From the NCBI RefSeq assembly GCF_000004075.3, contig NC_026655.2, positions 19,515,489 through 19,579,488 of the forward strand: a stretch of DNA of 64,000 nucleotides. The letters are read 5' to 3'. Shown one piece after another: positions 1-10,905 of the stretch. Below the pieces are notes generated by a model, which was not told the origin of the DNA, did not search any database, and saw only the letters and a list, made by a program, of their open reading frames with translations. How positions within the stretch are numbered: position 1 is the first letter of the stretch; each line of letters starts with the position of its first letter. A program made the position numbers and the translations under genes. The DNA is from Cucumis sativus. Its lineage: Eukaryota > Streptophyta > Magnoliopsida > Cucurbitales > Cucurbitaceae.

Positions 1-123
1 GATAACATGAGTAAGCTGAAAGTTGCTTCCATGGCTTTAGCGATTGGGGGTTTCATTGCTTATGTTTATCAGCAGTATGTTGATGATTTCAAGTCCAAGA
101 AAGATTCTAAAAGTTCATTGTGA
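1..123 (+). CDS. Purine permease, last exon only (5' part outside window)
   Basis: The first 123 bases read in frame from the window edge to a TGA and encode 40 residues. They match the C-terminal end of the complete purine permease at 5294-6872: both have a final membrane segment, then a Y-x-Y-Q-Q-Y motif, an aspartate pair, a lysine-rich tail and a terminal Ser-Ser-Leu. PUP proteins are plasma-membrane carriers for purines, cytokinins and related bases, with about ten membrane segments. The near-identical tail (nine shared residues around Y-Q-Q-Y) shows a recent tandem duplicate. Only the last helix and tail are visible, so I cannot say whether the gene is intact upstream. Confidence 0.85.
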   Translation, partial: DNMSKLKVASMALAIGGFIAYVYQQYVDDFKSKKDSKSSL

Positions 124-1272
124 AGAAATGTGGACAAATTTCACATCTTTTGTAGAATTACAAAGCATTTAAAAGTATGTTATAAATATTTGTTTTCAAT
201 GTTCCATGGATCCGTAGGACAAAACAAGATATCAACTGATCCTTGTTTTTAGTCCAAGGCTAAGATTTTTTCTTCTTCCTGCTTTTATACTATCACACAT
301 TAAAAGTTCTTTACTACTGCTTCTTTTTCTTCCTTCCGTAAAATCATATATTATACTAAAATCAAAATTAAATAAAACTAAAATCTATGTTCCTAAATAA
401 TATCTCTTAATATGGAAACATCTTTCCATTATTTTACAAATATATTTCACCATATATTAGAATATCTTAATACATTTTCGACTTCAGCTTTTGTAATAGA
501 AGCAATATGTTACATAAAGGATCCAAATTCCCTATAGCATCCTCTTCAATCACCTCATTCCTAAAATAATCAATGAAAATACTTTCAATAGAAGAACGAA
601 GCACCCTCAGACCACACACACCATGATTTCAGCCAACCTTCACATCAACATGAACGTTGATTCCAATAAATCTCCTCTTCCTCACCAAACACAACCCAAC
701 TCAAAAATCAAACATGAGGAGCACCATCACAAACACATCTTTAATATTGAAGTCAAATGTTATTTCTATTCTCTCATGCCAAGTAAACACATGGACCTTT
801 ACACCTCACTCAATAAGGTTGCAATCACATCTAAAGTTCTCTCTGTAATTAGCCACCAAGCCTGTCATTATCCACATTATTTCATTAAGATCCCCACCAA
901 GGATCATTTGTCACACCTTGCGAAATTTCTAAGTTCTATTGTTTATTCCCAACCTAAAGAAAGCCATAAGTTCGACTGAAATGCTACATCTTCTCTCCAA
1001 AAATGTAAAAACGAATATTGTTCTTTAAGAAAAAAAAAAAAACAAAACAAAACAAATTGTTCTCATCTGCTTTACTAAAATCTTCAAATATTTTTCCAAC
1101 TTAGACCTATGAATTTGGAAAATAAAAATACTTACAAATATAACAAAATTTTACAAGTTTATTAGTGATAAACACTAATAAATCAACATCTATCAATGAT
1201 AGATGATAGTAGTCCATCAATATTTGTTGTTGATATTTTGATTCATTTTGATAAATTTGAAAACAATTTCAC
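124..1272. other. AT-rich intergenic DNA, no convincing gene
   Basis: This stretch follows the stop codon of the first purine permease. It holds an open frame of 118 codons at 623-979 (+), rich in His, Asn, Ser and Lys. I recognise no domain in it, and a long open frame can occur by chance here, so I do not call it a gene. The last part (about 1125-1262) is a copy of a dispersed repeat listed separately. Confidence 0.5.
1125..1262. repeat. Dispersed AT-rich repeat with a short palindrome (copy 1)
   Basis: This copy contains the words ACAAATATAACAAAATTT and CTATCAATGATAG, a palindrome-like core. Related stretches occur near 13020-13190, 16060-16150, 42720-42900 and 55130-55210. All pair a 'cannot-tell-strand' T/A-rich arm (CAAAATTT... 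or its complement) with a TCTATnnnGATAGA-type core. I infer a small non-coding dispersed repeat family, possibly a decayed MITE. No terminal repeats or target duplications could be fixed. Confidence 0.4.
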
Positions 1273-2024
1273 AAATATATAGGGAAATTGCCAAAAATAG
1301 GCTGAAAATGACGTAGGAAATAAATTTTGAAAATTTTAGGACATATTGGAAGTGAAATGTGTAAAGTGCCTTTATTTAAGTTTACTTTTCCTTGCTTCTA
1401 TCTTCAACCTCTCTTTAACGTGTAAAACACAATAGGTAAAGAAAAAGAAAAAACATTTTCCGTTCTTCTCCTATGTGAAAAGGTTGTCAACTTTCTGGCT
1501 TCTACTCTGGTGCCGTCATCCTCTCCTCCAATGAACGTTCCACGGACTGCAGTGTGTTTTAATAAAACTTTTTTTTTTTTGTTTTTTCGTTATTTTTTCA
1601 TCCGTATTATGTTGTGTTATATTGATTTATGGTTGTTTCAAAGAATGTCAACAAGTTACTTGTTTTTTTTTTTTTTTTTTATCTTGCAAACATCTTGCAG
1701 GCATCAAGTAGGTTCTAGTGAATTATATACTTGTTCTTATGTGATTTAGGGTACTTTTAACTATTCTTTTTTTTATCTCGCAATCTCGTAAACATCTCAC
1801 AGCTGCCAAACTTTAAATGCCCAAGGCTAAATTAGTCATATACTTATTTAGGGTGTGATTATGAATGTTTTATTTAGTTTTTAACTACTGTTTTTTAATC
1901 TCGCAAAATAAGTCCTACACTTTTTTATGTGGTATGTCAAAATTCTAACTTCAAATCAATTTTTGCAGGAATTAAAACGTTTTAGGTAGTTAAGGATGTC
2001 ACATGTTGAAATTTTAGTGTGTTA

Positions 2025-2297
2025 CGGTGGTACATGGGATGAGGGACGAAGAAAGTACGAAGGGGCATGTTAAAAGACATTGTTGTCAGTAAAAAAATAA
2101 CAAATGAAGATTTACAAACAGAATTATATAACCTTGCAGAAGTTGACCCTACAGAGTTCGACATACCGATAAGATGCATATATGAGATAAAAGTGAAAAA
2201 CAAAGCTCCTCCATTTGAGTTAAGCAATGACCATGATTTGAAGTTTTATATTCTTAGTAAACATTCATTAGAAGTCTTCTTATACGTTTCATTTTAG
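2025..2297 (+). pseudogene. MULE transposase remnant, N-terminal part
   Basis: Reading from about 2022 gives R-Y-G-G-T-W-D-E, then a 76-codon open stretch (2067-2297) with the words IRCIYEIKVKNKAPPFELSN and DLKFYIL. This pattern (Tyr-Gly-Gly-x-Trp start, then 'I-R-C-I-Y-E' and 'S-N-D-x-D-L-K-F-Y') is the usual N-terminal region of plant MuDR-type transposases. The frame changes near 2067 and ends at 2297. No catalytic DDE residues or SWIM domain can be seen between this part and the zinc knuckle, so the product cannot be active. Confidence 0.6.
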
Positions 2298-2712
2298 TCT
2301 AAAATCAATCACAGCAAGAAAGTGTAAAACAAAGATTACAATTCAGTATCTGGGAGCAACCAAGTTCATAACTTAAACCTTCATCCTCCAATTGCAATGG
2401 ATACATTAAATGCGAATGAAATTCATATATATTGGTGAAGTTCAAGTTGGCTTGTGTGATAACATGATAGGGACCACTTTGGCTATATGGGAATCATACG
2501 AGTCATATGATTCAAAAATGATACCTTTACATGGGAGCCAGTTGAGATGAATAGTGAATCGGTTAACATCCCGCAACATAGAGATGCTCTTGCGAAAGAT
2601 TGCAAAGAAAAATCTAAAGTTCATTACCGCTCTTCTAGTCGAAAGTAGTAGACAAAAAGGAGTGATTGGTCATAGTCTTGCCTATGAAATGCATATGAAC
2701 GAGTGTGAGGGT

Positions 2713-2876
2713 GTCTTGAAGAAAAAGAGAATTCCAAGTGTCGACTAACTCTTGATTATATGAAAATGCATATGATTATATGACTCTTTTTCTTCAGTCA
2801 TATAATCATATGCATTCCTCTTAAAGTAGTCAAAAGAGTTGGTCGACCGAAGAAAAAGAGAATTCCAAGTGTCGGT
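2713..2876. repeat. Perfect palindrome flanked by a duplicated 26-bp word, inside the MULE
   Basis: The arm 2765-2785 (AATGCATATGATTATATGACT, 21 nt) is the exact complement of 2796-2816, with a 10-nt loop. Outside it, GTCGACTAACTCTT (2739 on) is complemented by AAGAGTTGGTCGAC (ends 2846) with one mismatch. A 26-nt word starting GAAGAAAAAGAGAATTCC occurs at 2718-2743 and again at 2850-2875. The structure would fold as a long hairpin. It may be a foldback insertion or a rearrangement product in the transposase tail. Confidence 0.7.
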
Positions 2877-2961
2877 GAAGCACCAAAATTGCATAAGTGT
2901 GATCGATGTAAAGAAATAGGCCACAATAGATTAACGTGTACCAATCCAATTTCATACACCT
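2820..2961 (+). pseudogene. MULE transposase remnant, C-terminal zinc knuckle
   Basis: The frame gives V-K-R-V-G-R-P-K-K-K-R, a basic stretch, and then CDRCKEIGHNRLTC, a C-x2-C-x4-H-x4-C knuckle, before a TAG stop at about 2959. This arrangement of 'RxGRPKK' followed by a CCHC knuckle is the C-terminus of MURA-type transposases. A partial repeat of the basic stretch occurs upstream at 2718-2743. Confidence 0.6.
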
Positions 2962-3948
2962 AGAAGTCGAGCATACAAGATTAGTCTCTAAATCAGAGTC
3001 AACAGTTGCCTTTTGTGTTCATGACTTTCTTTGCTTGGAGTTTATATGAGGTAAATTCTTATTTTCCTTTGAAATTGGGTATTTGTGGCTTATGGTTCAT
3101 TATTTCTTTAAATTAATTAACAAAAAAAAATTGGATAGTGAACAAGCAACCATTTTTTAAAGTAAGGTATGAGAAGGAAATTAGAGGTTGAGTAATTGTT
3201 TTTTCAATGATGGTTCCTATCTTGGTATGTAGTATTAGTGTGCTTATACTTTCCTTTAATTTAGGGTACTTTTAGATAGGTATGAAATTCAATGTGGAAG
3301 AAAATGATTCAACAGAGCTTCCAAAGTTTAAACATGCATTGAATCGCTTTAAATGGTTTATGAAGGGTAGCAATTTCATTTTGAAACTCCTAGTGAAATT
3401 TTGATAGATGCAAGATATATGCGAGGTAAAACATTAGAGCCTAATAAACTTACTAAACATGCATAGAACCACTCTAAACTTATTAGGGTAATTTATAACT
3501 AATACAAATATAGAGCATCAAATACAAATGTCAAAAAATTGTTTCAATTAGAATCTAATTTCCAAATATGTCATGTACCAAATAGATATTTAAAAAATGA
3601 AGTATACAACTTTATTTTAATTGAATCACTTGTTTTCAAATTCTCTCTAACAAATGAATTCTAAATAAACTAATTGGACATAGGACAAATTAATATGAGG
3701 AGCTGCTTAGTTATATAAGGCAACAAAGCTCTATTTTATTGGAACTATATCACTAAAAACATCAACAAAGTAGAGAGAGCAACAAGGCTGTTGTTGATTA
3801 TAATAATGTGATTAACTCTAAAAATGATAATGACTTTCAACATTATTCTAGTGGTAGCTTTGTTGAGTTTGGATGGGATACCAAATATGTTGAATCCCTC
3901 TCTCTATCAGTTTCTTACTCATCAGGTAATTAAATTCTCTTTCTAATC

Positions 3949-3972
3949 ATATATATATATATATATATATAT
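3949..3972. repeat. (AT)n microsatellite
   Basis: An uninterrupted AT run of about 24 bases inside the Mutator-like element. Confidence 0.9.
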
Positions 3973-4295
3973 GAGTGTGTGCCTATAGTTACAATTTATT
4001 TTTATAAATCAACTGTAAAACAATCACGAGAAAATGAAACAATCATCCTAACAAATTTCTTACATTACTTTAGCACATAATACTGTCATGGTGAACATAT
4101 GCATCAATTTGTTTGCTGAAAAATCTCAAATGACATCAAATAAAGGGGTCAGACAAATTTAATGGTATATCTATATGGCACATTACATAATTTTTTCAAC
4201 AAAAATCATATATCTCAACCAGACAACTTAAACAACAATAATCTATAAAAATAAAAAAATAAAAACTCAAATTTGATTACTCACTTAACTTCAAA

Positions 4296-4510
4296 GAGGA
4301 TGAATACGACATTGGAAACGGAGAGGAGTGGAGAAGAAATGGAGAGACATTCATCAGAGGATGAAAACAACGTTGAAATCGAAAAGGAGCGGAGAAGGAA
4401 TGAAGAAGCGTTCACCGAAGTTAAAGTCGACACTAAAAACAGAGAGACGTGGAGAAAAAATGGATCAGAAAGGCATTCATCGAAGGCACCGAAGTTGAAG
4501 TGGAAGCGGG
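4296..4510. repeat. Degenerate tandem repeats in the MULE right subterminal region
   Basis: Three diverged units of about 60-65 bp begin at about 4296, 4357 and 4417. Each has a GAGGATGAA/GAAGTTAAA start, a CGACATTGGAAAC-like middle, a GGAGAAGAAATGG-like part and a CATTCATC end. They create an 83-codon open frame (4273-4524) rich in Glu, Arg and Lys that I regard as a by-product of the repeats and not a gene. Weakly similar words lie in the left end near 1530. Confidence 0.55.
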
Positions 4511-4756
4511 AGAGTTCAACGTGAGGTGAAGAACGAGCTTTCTTTCTTTTTTCTTTTTTTTAATGTTTTGTTTTGTTTTTTAGTTGAAGGGAAGAAAAGG
4601 GAGGGAAAATGAATGAAGGACAATTTGGACCTTTCACTTCCAATTTGTCCTAAAAATCTAGTTTGTCAAACTCAATCCTAAAACTTATTTATTCCCCTCT
4701 CTTTTTAGGCTCTCTCTCTCTCTTTTTTTTTTTTTGGGTAATTTCCCAAATATATA

Positions 4757-5293
4757 TCATGATAAGTTTATTCCTTTTTTCTAGAAAGAATAAAAGCAAA
4801 AAGAAAATGGAACTATAGAAACAATAATTTTTTTTATCCTCTCCAATTTTGACTTGTATTCTCTAAAAAGTGGATTATTCTACTATTCATCAACTTGATC
4901 TCTCATGCCCCATCCTAGCAGTGTTGTTGAAATAAAAATTATGCATTTATTCACATTCAAATGTTCTTATATAGTTCAAAAAATGAAGAGTTTCTCATCT
5001 CATAATAATAATAATAATAATAATAAATTATTTTGTGTCTTCTCAACTTTTGTTTTGGTGCATTTGTCATGTTGAGCCAACAGGGTCCAATTGTTGTCCC
5101 AGAAAAAGACTCTTTCTGAGAAAAGAGTTTGTAGGCTTCTCATATTAAGTCAATCCAAAACCTTTTTTTCTTTTTTTCTTTTTTGTATTTACTACTATTA
5201 TTCATTAATAAATACTGATTTCTCTTCTTCTTCTTCTGCTTCTTCATAGCTGGTCACTCTGCGTTTCACTGAGGAAGCTCTTCACTTTCATTC
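4757..5293. promoter_or_regulatory. 5' flank of the second purine permease gene
   Basis: No coding sequence is visible between the MULE and the PUP start codon. The flank holds an (ATA)n run at 5003-5027, pyrimidine-rich tracts (5164-5186, 5221-5250) and a possible TATA-like word, TTAATAAATACTG, near 5205-5217, about 80 bp before the ATG. No firmer promoter element can be named. Confidence 0.35.
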
Positions 5294-6872
5294 ATGGGAG
5301 AAAATCAAGAAAAGTACATCCAAATAACAGGTCAGTGTTCATCAAATCATGAACAGAGTAAAAAAGAACATGGAACAAAATTAGCAAATCTTGAGAAAAA
5401 TTATTTGGAGATTTGTCAGAAATTTAAATGACAGATAAAATTATGAGAAAACATGGATTCAAAATGTTCCTGCTCTATTTTTTTTTTTTAAAGAGAAACA
5501 AAGCTTTTCATTGTTGAGATGAAATGAGAGTAATCCTTAAATTACAAAAAGATATAGAAAATAGAAAAAGAGGGAATTAAAAAGGATTTATAGCCGAATA
5601 TGCATTTGCAACCTTAACTCAAATTCAATGCTTATGATGAATAAGATTCAACACCTATTTGACATTCTATGAAGTAATTTTAGGAGACTTAAGCCATCAA
5701 ACCTATATGTTTATGGCTAATCTCTTCTAATCTTCTTCATTTTAAACTGTCATCATTCAGAATCAGCCGAGCTAGCCAAAGAAGGAAATACCTCAGAATC
5801 TTCACAAACAATCATCAATCAAACAAAAATGACCCATAAAGCAAATTACATGAAGTGGCTAAAGATCTTTGTCTATATCATCTTTATCCTTCTAGGGCAG
5901 GCAGTGGCAACCCTCCTTGGAAGACTGTACTTTGACAAAGGAGGCAAAAGCAAATGGCTTGGAACCTTGGTCCAAGTAGCAGGCTTCCCCATCTTCTTTT
6001 CTTATTACATCATAATAGCAACCAATCAAAAAACAAACACAAACAACAACATTTCACAAACAGAACAACAACCAACCCTGTTGAAACTAGTTATGGTTTA
6101 TCTCACATTAGGACTGCTTTTAGCTGCAGATTGCTACTTACTCTCCATTGGCCTCATGTACATCCCTGTCTCCACTTATTCCCTCATCTCTTCCTCACAA
6201 TTAGCTTTCAATGCCATCTTCTCCTTCTTCCTCAACTCCCAAAAGTTCACTCCTCCAATCATCAACTCCCTTGTTCTCCTCACCATCTCCTCCACCCTCC
6301 TTGTCTTTCAAACAGAATCAGATGGTTCAGCCAACAACAAGACCTCTAAGGCCAAATACATACTTGGCTTCCTCTGCACCATTGCTGGATCAGCAGGCTA
6401 TGGCCTAGTGCTTTCTTTGACACAGCTGTTCTTCAACAAGGTCATCAAAAGTGAGTCATTCAAGGCCATTATCGACTTGATCGTTTACCGGTCGTTTGTT
6501 GCTTGTCTAGCCATTGTTGTGGGGCTATTTGTGAGTGGAGAGTGGAGGGGTTTGAAGAAGGAGATGTATGAGTTTGAGTTGGGGAAAGTCTCTTATTTTA
6601 TGACATTGATTTGGACAGCCATTGTGTGGAAAGTGTACACTGTTGGGTGTGTTGGTTTGATAGCTGAGGTTTCTTCTCTGTTTTCCAATGCTGTATCTGT
6701 TCTGGGATCGCCTGTAGTTCCTGTTGCAGCAGTGATCATTTTTCACGATAAGATGAGTGGGATGAAAGGTGTTGCAATGGCTTTGGCCGTTTGGGGTTTT
6801 ATTTCCTATGCTTATCAGCAATATCTTGATGATTGTAACAAGTCCAAGGAGAATCCCAGAAGTTCATTGTGA
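5294..6872 (+). CDS. Purine permease (PUP family transporter), two exons
   Basis: Exon 1 is 5294-5330 (37 nt, ends in phase 1 before GTCAGT). Exon 2 is 5761-6872, after a TTCAG acceptor. Joined, they encode 382 residues, within the usual 350-400 of plant PUPs. PUPs are drug/metabolite-superfamily carriers of adenine, cytokinins or alkaloids, usually proton-coupled, with about ten helices. The first helix is at about residues 45-65 and is followed by the family block LGRLYFDKGGKSKWL. Later family words include VSTYSLISSSQLAFNA and SSLFSNAVSVLGSPVVPV, then the C-terminal Y-Q-Q-Y-x-D-D. A second intron found in the paralogue at 19148-22610 is absent. The start is supported by the matching 37-nt first exon in that paralogue. 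The substrate cannot be told from sequence. Confidence 0.92.
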
Positions 6873-8179
6873 AGAAAAGATGGAAAATTGAGGAACGTGG
6901 CATCATAGAATTAATTAAAAGCCATTTGGAATTAACTTCGGTTTAGCCCACCTTATGTTTACCCGTATAAATGTAATAGATCAATGAGAATAAAATAATG
7001 GACACCATTTCATTAATTTTAGGATCGTTCACTTGTGTTAAGCAATTATACTCATACCATCAAACTCCCATCCAAATTTGTAATCTGTAATAAAATAATA
7101 CAATCGATTGGATGGATTGAGAGGGTTCAATCAGATTACGCCTGAAAATTATGTCTTGTCATTATCATTACCAATATAGTTATTGTTGTGGTTATCATTA
7201 TCGTTGCTAAAATTTTCAATTTTGACATATTTATTGTTATCCGATATCGATACCGCTTGATGGATTGTGATAATTTTTATTGTATTTGTAATGTTTGATG
7301 GACTGTGATATCAATAGGTGATTGAAAAATTCAAATTATTAATATTATATCAACAGTTATTTAATCCTAAACGATATCATACGAAGTGTGTTAGAGATGG
7401 AGGGGAGATTAGTTGGAAGGTTAAGCACACTTTATTTTACTCATTGTAATCCACATTAGTACAATTGAAGATGGATGTAACCTAAGGGTGAATCCAAAGT
7501 GTAAAACATCTTATCTTTTATCTTTTTAATTTAATTTAATTTAATTTTAACCCTTATACTTTTTAAAAGAATATTTTACTAAAATATTGTTGTTTTTTAA
7601 AACTTATTATCAAAATAATGCTACCCTTTGATAAGGACAAGTTTTTCCTACTTATTAAAATAAAATAAAATAAAGAAGGAAAAACGGGTGAAGAGACTTC
7701 ACCACTTTTATTTAAACTCTTATATCACTTTTTATCTTTTCTACCATCTAAAAAAACTTTAATTTAAATATTTTTTCCTGTCATTTCTTGATTATTTACT
7801 ATTGAAAAAAAATCTAACATTTAAAATATATTTTTTTTACAAAAAAGCTTGATTTTAACCATTTGGAATAATTATCAATATTAATATTGTTAAAAGAGCA
7901 AATAAGGCCAAAAAGTGAAGATAATATCAAATTTGATCATAACCCACTAGAGATTAGGAAATTCTATATCCTAATTTTGATAAAATCAAAATAAATTCTA
8001 CTGAAACTCTTATAATGGTTCTTATGAGTTATCTAATAATTTCTTACTTCTTCTCTAAGATTCAATTTCAATATTGATTTGGACACTATTGATGTAACGT
8101 GAGGGTACCAAATCTAAGTGATTTTGTTAAACTACTGTTTAGATTTATAGTGAAAGAAGAAGATACAATATCTAACATG
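6873..8179. other. 3' flank and AT-rich intergenic DNA
   Basis: The first part is the 3' UTR of the permease; AATAAAATAATGG near 6988 could serve as a polyadenylation signal. The remainder is AT-rich, with short simple runs such as TTTAATTTAATTTAATTT near 7526. I see no gene or clear mobile element in it. Confidence 0.5.
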
Positions 8180-8858
8180 CACTACAAGAAAATGGATGTC
8201 AAAAATCCTTTTCTAACGCATAAATATGCGTCGGGATCAGAGTCAAAGAAAATAAGTCGGTAATGGATCTCCCGACGCACAAAATATAGTGTCGGAAGAT
8301 CCCTTGACATTTCCTGACGCACAAAATAAAGTGTTGGGAGATGTCAAGGGATCTTCAAACACTATATTTGTGCGTCGAGAGATGTCAAGGTATCTCTCGA
8401 TGCTATATTTGCGTGTCGGGAGATCCTCTATTTTTTGTTTTTGCAAAACCGAGAATGATATCTAAGCAAACAAATGAAAAAATTAGCAAAGCTAAGACAA
8501 AATTAGAAGTAGGATTTAGAATTTTGGAGCAAAAATTAACTTAAATAAATAACTAACCGGAAGAGGTAGGGGCCACAATGACACCAGAAGGGAGAACCGA
8601 GAACATAAAGAACAATAACAACAAATTATATACTATATTGGGATGAGTTAAATATAATAAAAAAATTATAAACTTCTTCTGACACTGTTATGTATGGGAG
8701 AAGTTTATAATTTTTTTTATTAAATTACCTTATATCGACGTCACCTTATGTCGCATCGAGATTGTCAACCTTTCCCAACAGAGCTTCTATGATGTCGAGA
8801 GAAGCTTTTTTTCCGGCATCTGTGTTGTCCGTTAGGAAATACATATTTTCTTGTAGTG
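8180..8858. mobile_element. Small non-autonomous CACTA element
   Basis: The element starts CACTACAAGAAAAT (8180-8193) and ends ATTTTCTTGTAGTG (8845-8858), a 14-bp perfect inverted terminus of the CACTA type. Subterminal copies of a GTCGGGAGAT word occur in both orientations at about 8226-8425, as expected for transposase-binding repeats. At 679 bp there is no room for a transposase, and none is seen. The 3-bp flanks (ATG left, TGA right) do not match, so the target duplication is lost or was never clean. Short open frames here are by-products of the inverted repeats. Confidence 0.85.
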
Positions 8859-9438
8859 TGATAATGAAAAAAGAATAAAGAGATGACATCGAAAATGAGA
8901 AATGACAAATAAGGAAAAGATTATGGAAGAGGAGATGAAAAAATCACGAATAAGAAGATGTGAGAATATGAAGAAGGAGAAGTACTAATATGAAGAAGAT
9001 GTATAAGCATTCAATGTGAAATTCGAAACCAACCAAAAAATGACAAGCAAATATGTGTCATTTATGTTGTTTGCAAATGGTCATATGATAAATATTGTTG
9101 ATGGGGTTGATTATGACCAACCTCCACGTAAAAACTTAAATGGAATATAGAATCTAATTTGCACTTAAACTTAAATGCACAACCAGTGTGTGATGATAAA
9201 GAAATGCTAGCTAACAGTAAATATAGAGACTTTAAAACAGAAAATGGTGATGAATTCAAAGAGATGAACTTCGATGGTTGTGAACATGAATTTTCTTCAA
9301 ATACATTCAATGAGTTGGACATGAATGTACTATATAGCGTTCTGGAATATGACAATCCATTTATAGTCTTGGTGGTGAGCGACAACATATTAAAATTGTA
9401 TAAGGGAATGATTTGTGAAGACAAATAATGCTACTATA
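8859..9438. other. Intergenic DNA with a degenerate open stretch
   Basis: A + strand reading from about 9041 encodes a short peptide with INIVDGVDYDQPP, then a stop near 9148. A separate 89-codon open frame follows (9159-9428), with acidic and Asn-rich composition. The N-terminal part loosely recalls the beginning of plant MULE proteins, but I cannot support a family assignment. It lies between a CACTA element and an LTR. Confidence 0.3.
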
Positions 9439-10905
9439 TTGTTGGAATTTATGTCCTAAAATTCGTCGATCGTAAATATAATTTATTGACTGTTATTAAT
9501 AAAGTGTTATTATTATAATTTCAAATAAATATTATTGATTATATTATTAGTTTTGTCTTAATAACCAAAATCCAATAAACTAACATTCTAAGTTATTAGA
9601 CGCACGCACTTTTCGCCGACATTGTTTCTGGCATCGTAATTGTTTTGGTTTCTTGTAGTGGTAACACTACGGATACGACTTACTTTGTATTTGATACAAA
9701 CACAATTATCCAACGTGGTCGTGTAGATGAATTGTGAGTGATGGTATTCTATGCAATAAATTTTCATAAGATCGAACCATGAAATAGTAACCACTAGATG
9801 TAACTTTGTTAACTAGTTAGGTTTCTATTTCACTAAGATGACCTAGGTAACTTTAGTTTTAATCCTTAGTATATTACGAACTCCTATTCGCAAGGGATTG
9901 TCTTTTGATTTGTACGGGTCAGAGTGTCCAGATCGTCGACTTAATATGCTTATTATTATAGGGACAAGATCGAGTGATAGGGAGGTGAGAACATAATTAC
10001 ACAAGATGAAATTCACTTCTTCCCCACTTTAGGGTAAGTAGATGAATGTTCTCTTAAATTGTGTCTCTAGAAGTTGAACAAATGGCTCTACCCTCTCTAT
10101 AGCATGAGAGAGATTTCTATTTATTGGTTGGACTATAAACAGGTTCTTCATTAAAGAAGCACTGGTATTTAAGGGCTAGAGGTAACCCGTTGGTAAAATG
10201 ATAATTTGATCCAGTTGGAGTTGCGAACACTCGTGAAGGACTAACTTATTGTGATTGGTCTATATATGTGGACATAGAAATATATCGACAGTGAGATGAG
10301 TTCAGTTGTGGTTAATGAGTTTAGTTAATTAATCTCATATCGTTGTAGCTTCTGATCTATAGGTCCATTAGATCTCATTCATAACTCGTAAAGAGTAATT
10401 AAATTTATTTATATTTGTTGTAATTTGAAATGTTCAATTTTACTTTGGGATTTAGTATAATGTATTGTTATACATAAGAATGTAAAGTTTATATTTTAAT
10501 CAAACTTTATTATATAAATTTAATTTTGGATATGATTCAAAATTAATTTATAAGAGATAAAATATTTGAATGAGTTCAAAGATTATTTTAATGTAAATTG
10601 GATTCATATTAAAATTATTGGTTATGAAAAAATTTATATTTAAATATGATTCAAATTTAACGTCAGTTAAATATAAGATATTTAATTTAGTTATTAATTA
10701 ATAGTTTAGTTTAATGTTATTTAATTAAATTTAATTAAATTCATATAAAACTACAAAATATTAGAGAAATATTTATTATATAAGATTTAAGTGAAATATT
10801 AATTAAATATAATTTAAATAATTATTAACTAATTGTTTAATGATTAATTAATTAGTTGATTTGAAATTTTTATTAATTTAATATTATTTAAATTTATAGA
10901 ATGTC
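9439..10905 (+). mobile_element. Copia-type LTR or LTR-like repeat, copy 1 (with CACTA remnant)
   Basis: The stretch begins TGTTGGAATTTATG, a common start for plant copia LTRs. It matches 26416-27604 in the same orientation over more than 1 kb, for example AGTAACCACTAGATGTAACT and GGACAAGA in both. I could not place the right end exactly; likeness fades at about 10905. About 115 bp present in copy 2 are replaced here by a CACTA end (9597-9660). No internal coding region or second LTR is adjacent, so it may be a solo LTR or part of a large non-coding element. Confidence 0.5.
9597..9660. mobile_element. CACTA element right-end remnant inside the LTR
   Basis: The segment runs from AGACGCACGCAC to TTTCTTGTAGTG and then returns to sequence shared with the other LTR copy (TAACACTACGGATAC). 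TTTCTTGTAGTG is the same terminal word as in the CACTA element at 8180-8858, and GCCGACATTGTTTCTGGC is a subterminal type word also seen near 26372. The left end is missing, so it is a truncated insertion or a deletion scar. Confidence 0.6.

Larger units (their letters stand above)
1282..4747 (+). mobile_element. Mutator-like element (MULE), internally deleted, 9-bp TSD
   Basis: The ends are inverted: GGGAAATTGCC at 1282 and GGGTAATTTCCC ending at 4747. The likeness continues inward to the word TAGGACA(T/A)ATTGGAAGTGAAA on the left and its complement on the right, which gives terminal inverted repeats of at least about 110 bp. The 9-bp word AAATATATA stands immediately outside both ends (1273-1281 and 4748-4756). 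This is the target duplication length expected of Mutator-type elements, although the word itself is low-complexity. Inside are remnants of an MURA-type transposase: the N-terminal part (about 2025-2297) and the C-terminal zinc knuckle (about 2820-2958). The catalytic core between them is gone, so the element is non-autonomous. It lies between two purine permease genes. Confidence 0.8.

Noticed and set aside
623-979. 118-codon open frame after the first permease
   Set aside because: No domain, no start context and biased composition (His, Asn, Ser, Lys); chance is a fair explanation, so it was not called a gene.
4273-4524. 83-codon Glu/Arg/Lys-rich open frame
   Set aside because: It lies in the subterminal repeats of the MULE, and its apparent internal repeats follow the DNA repeats.
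8243-8544. Open frames on both strands near 8.3 kb
   Set aside because: They come from inverted GTCGGGAGAT-type repeats inside the CACTA element.
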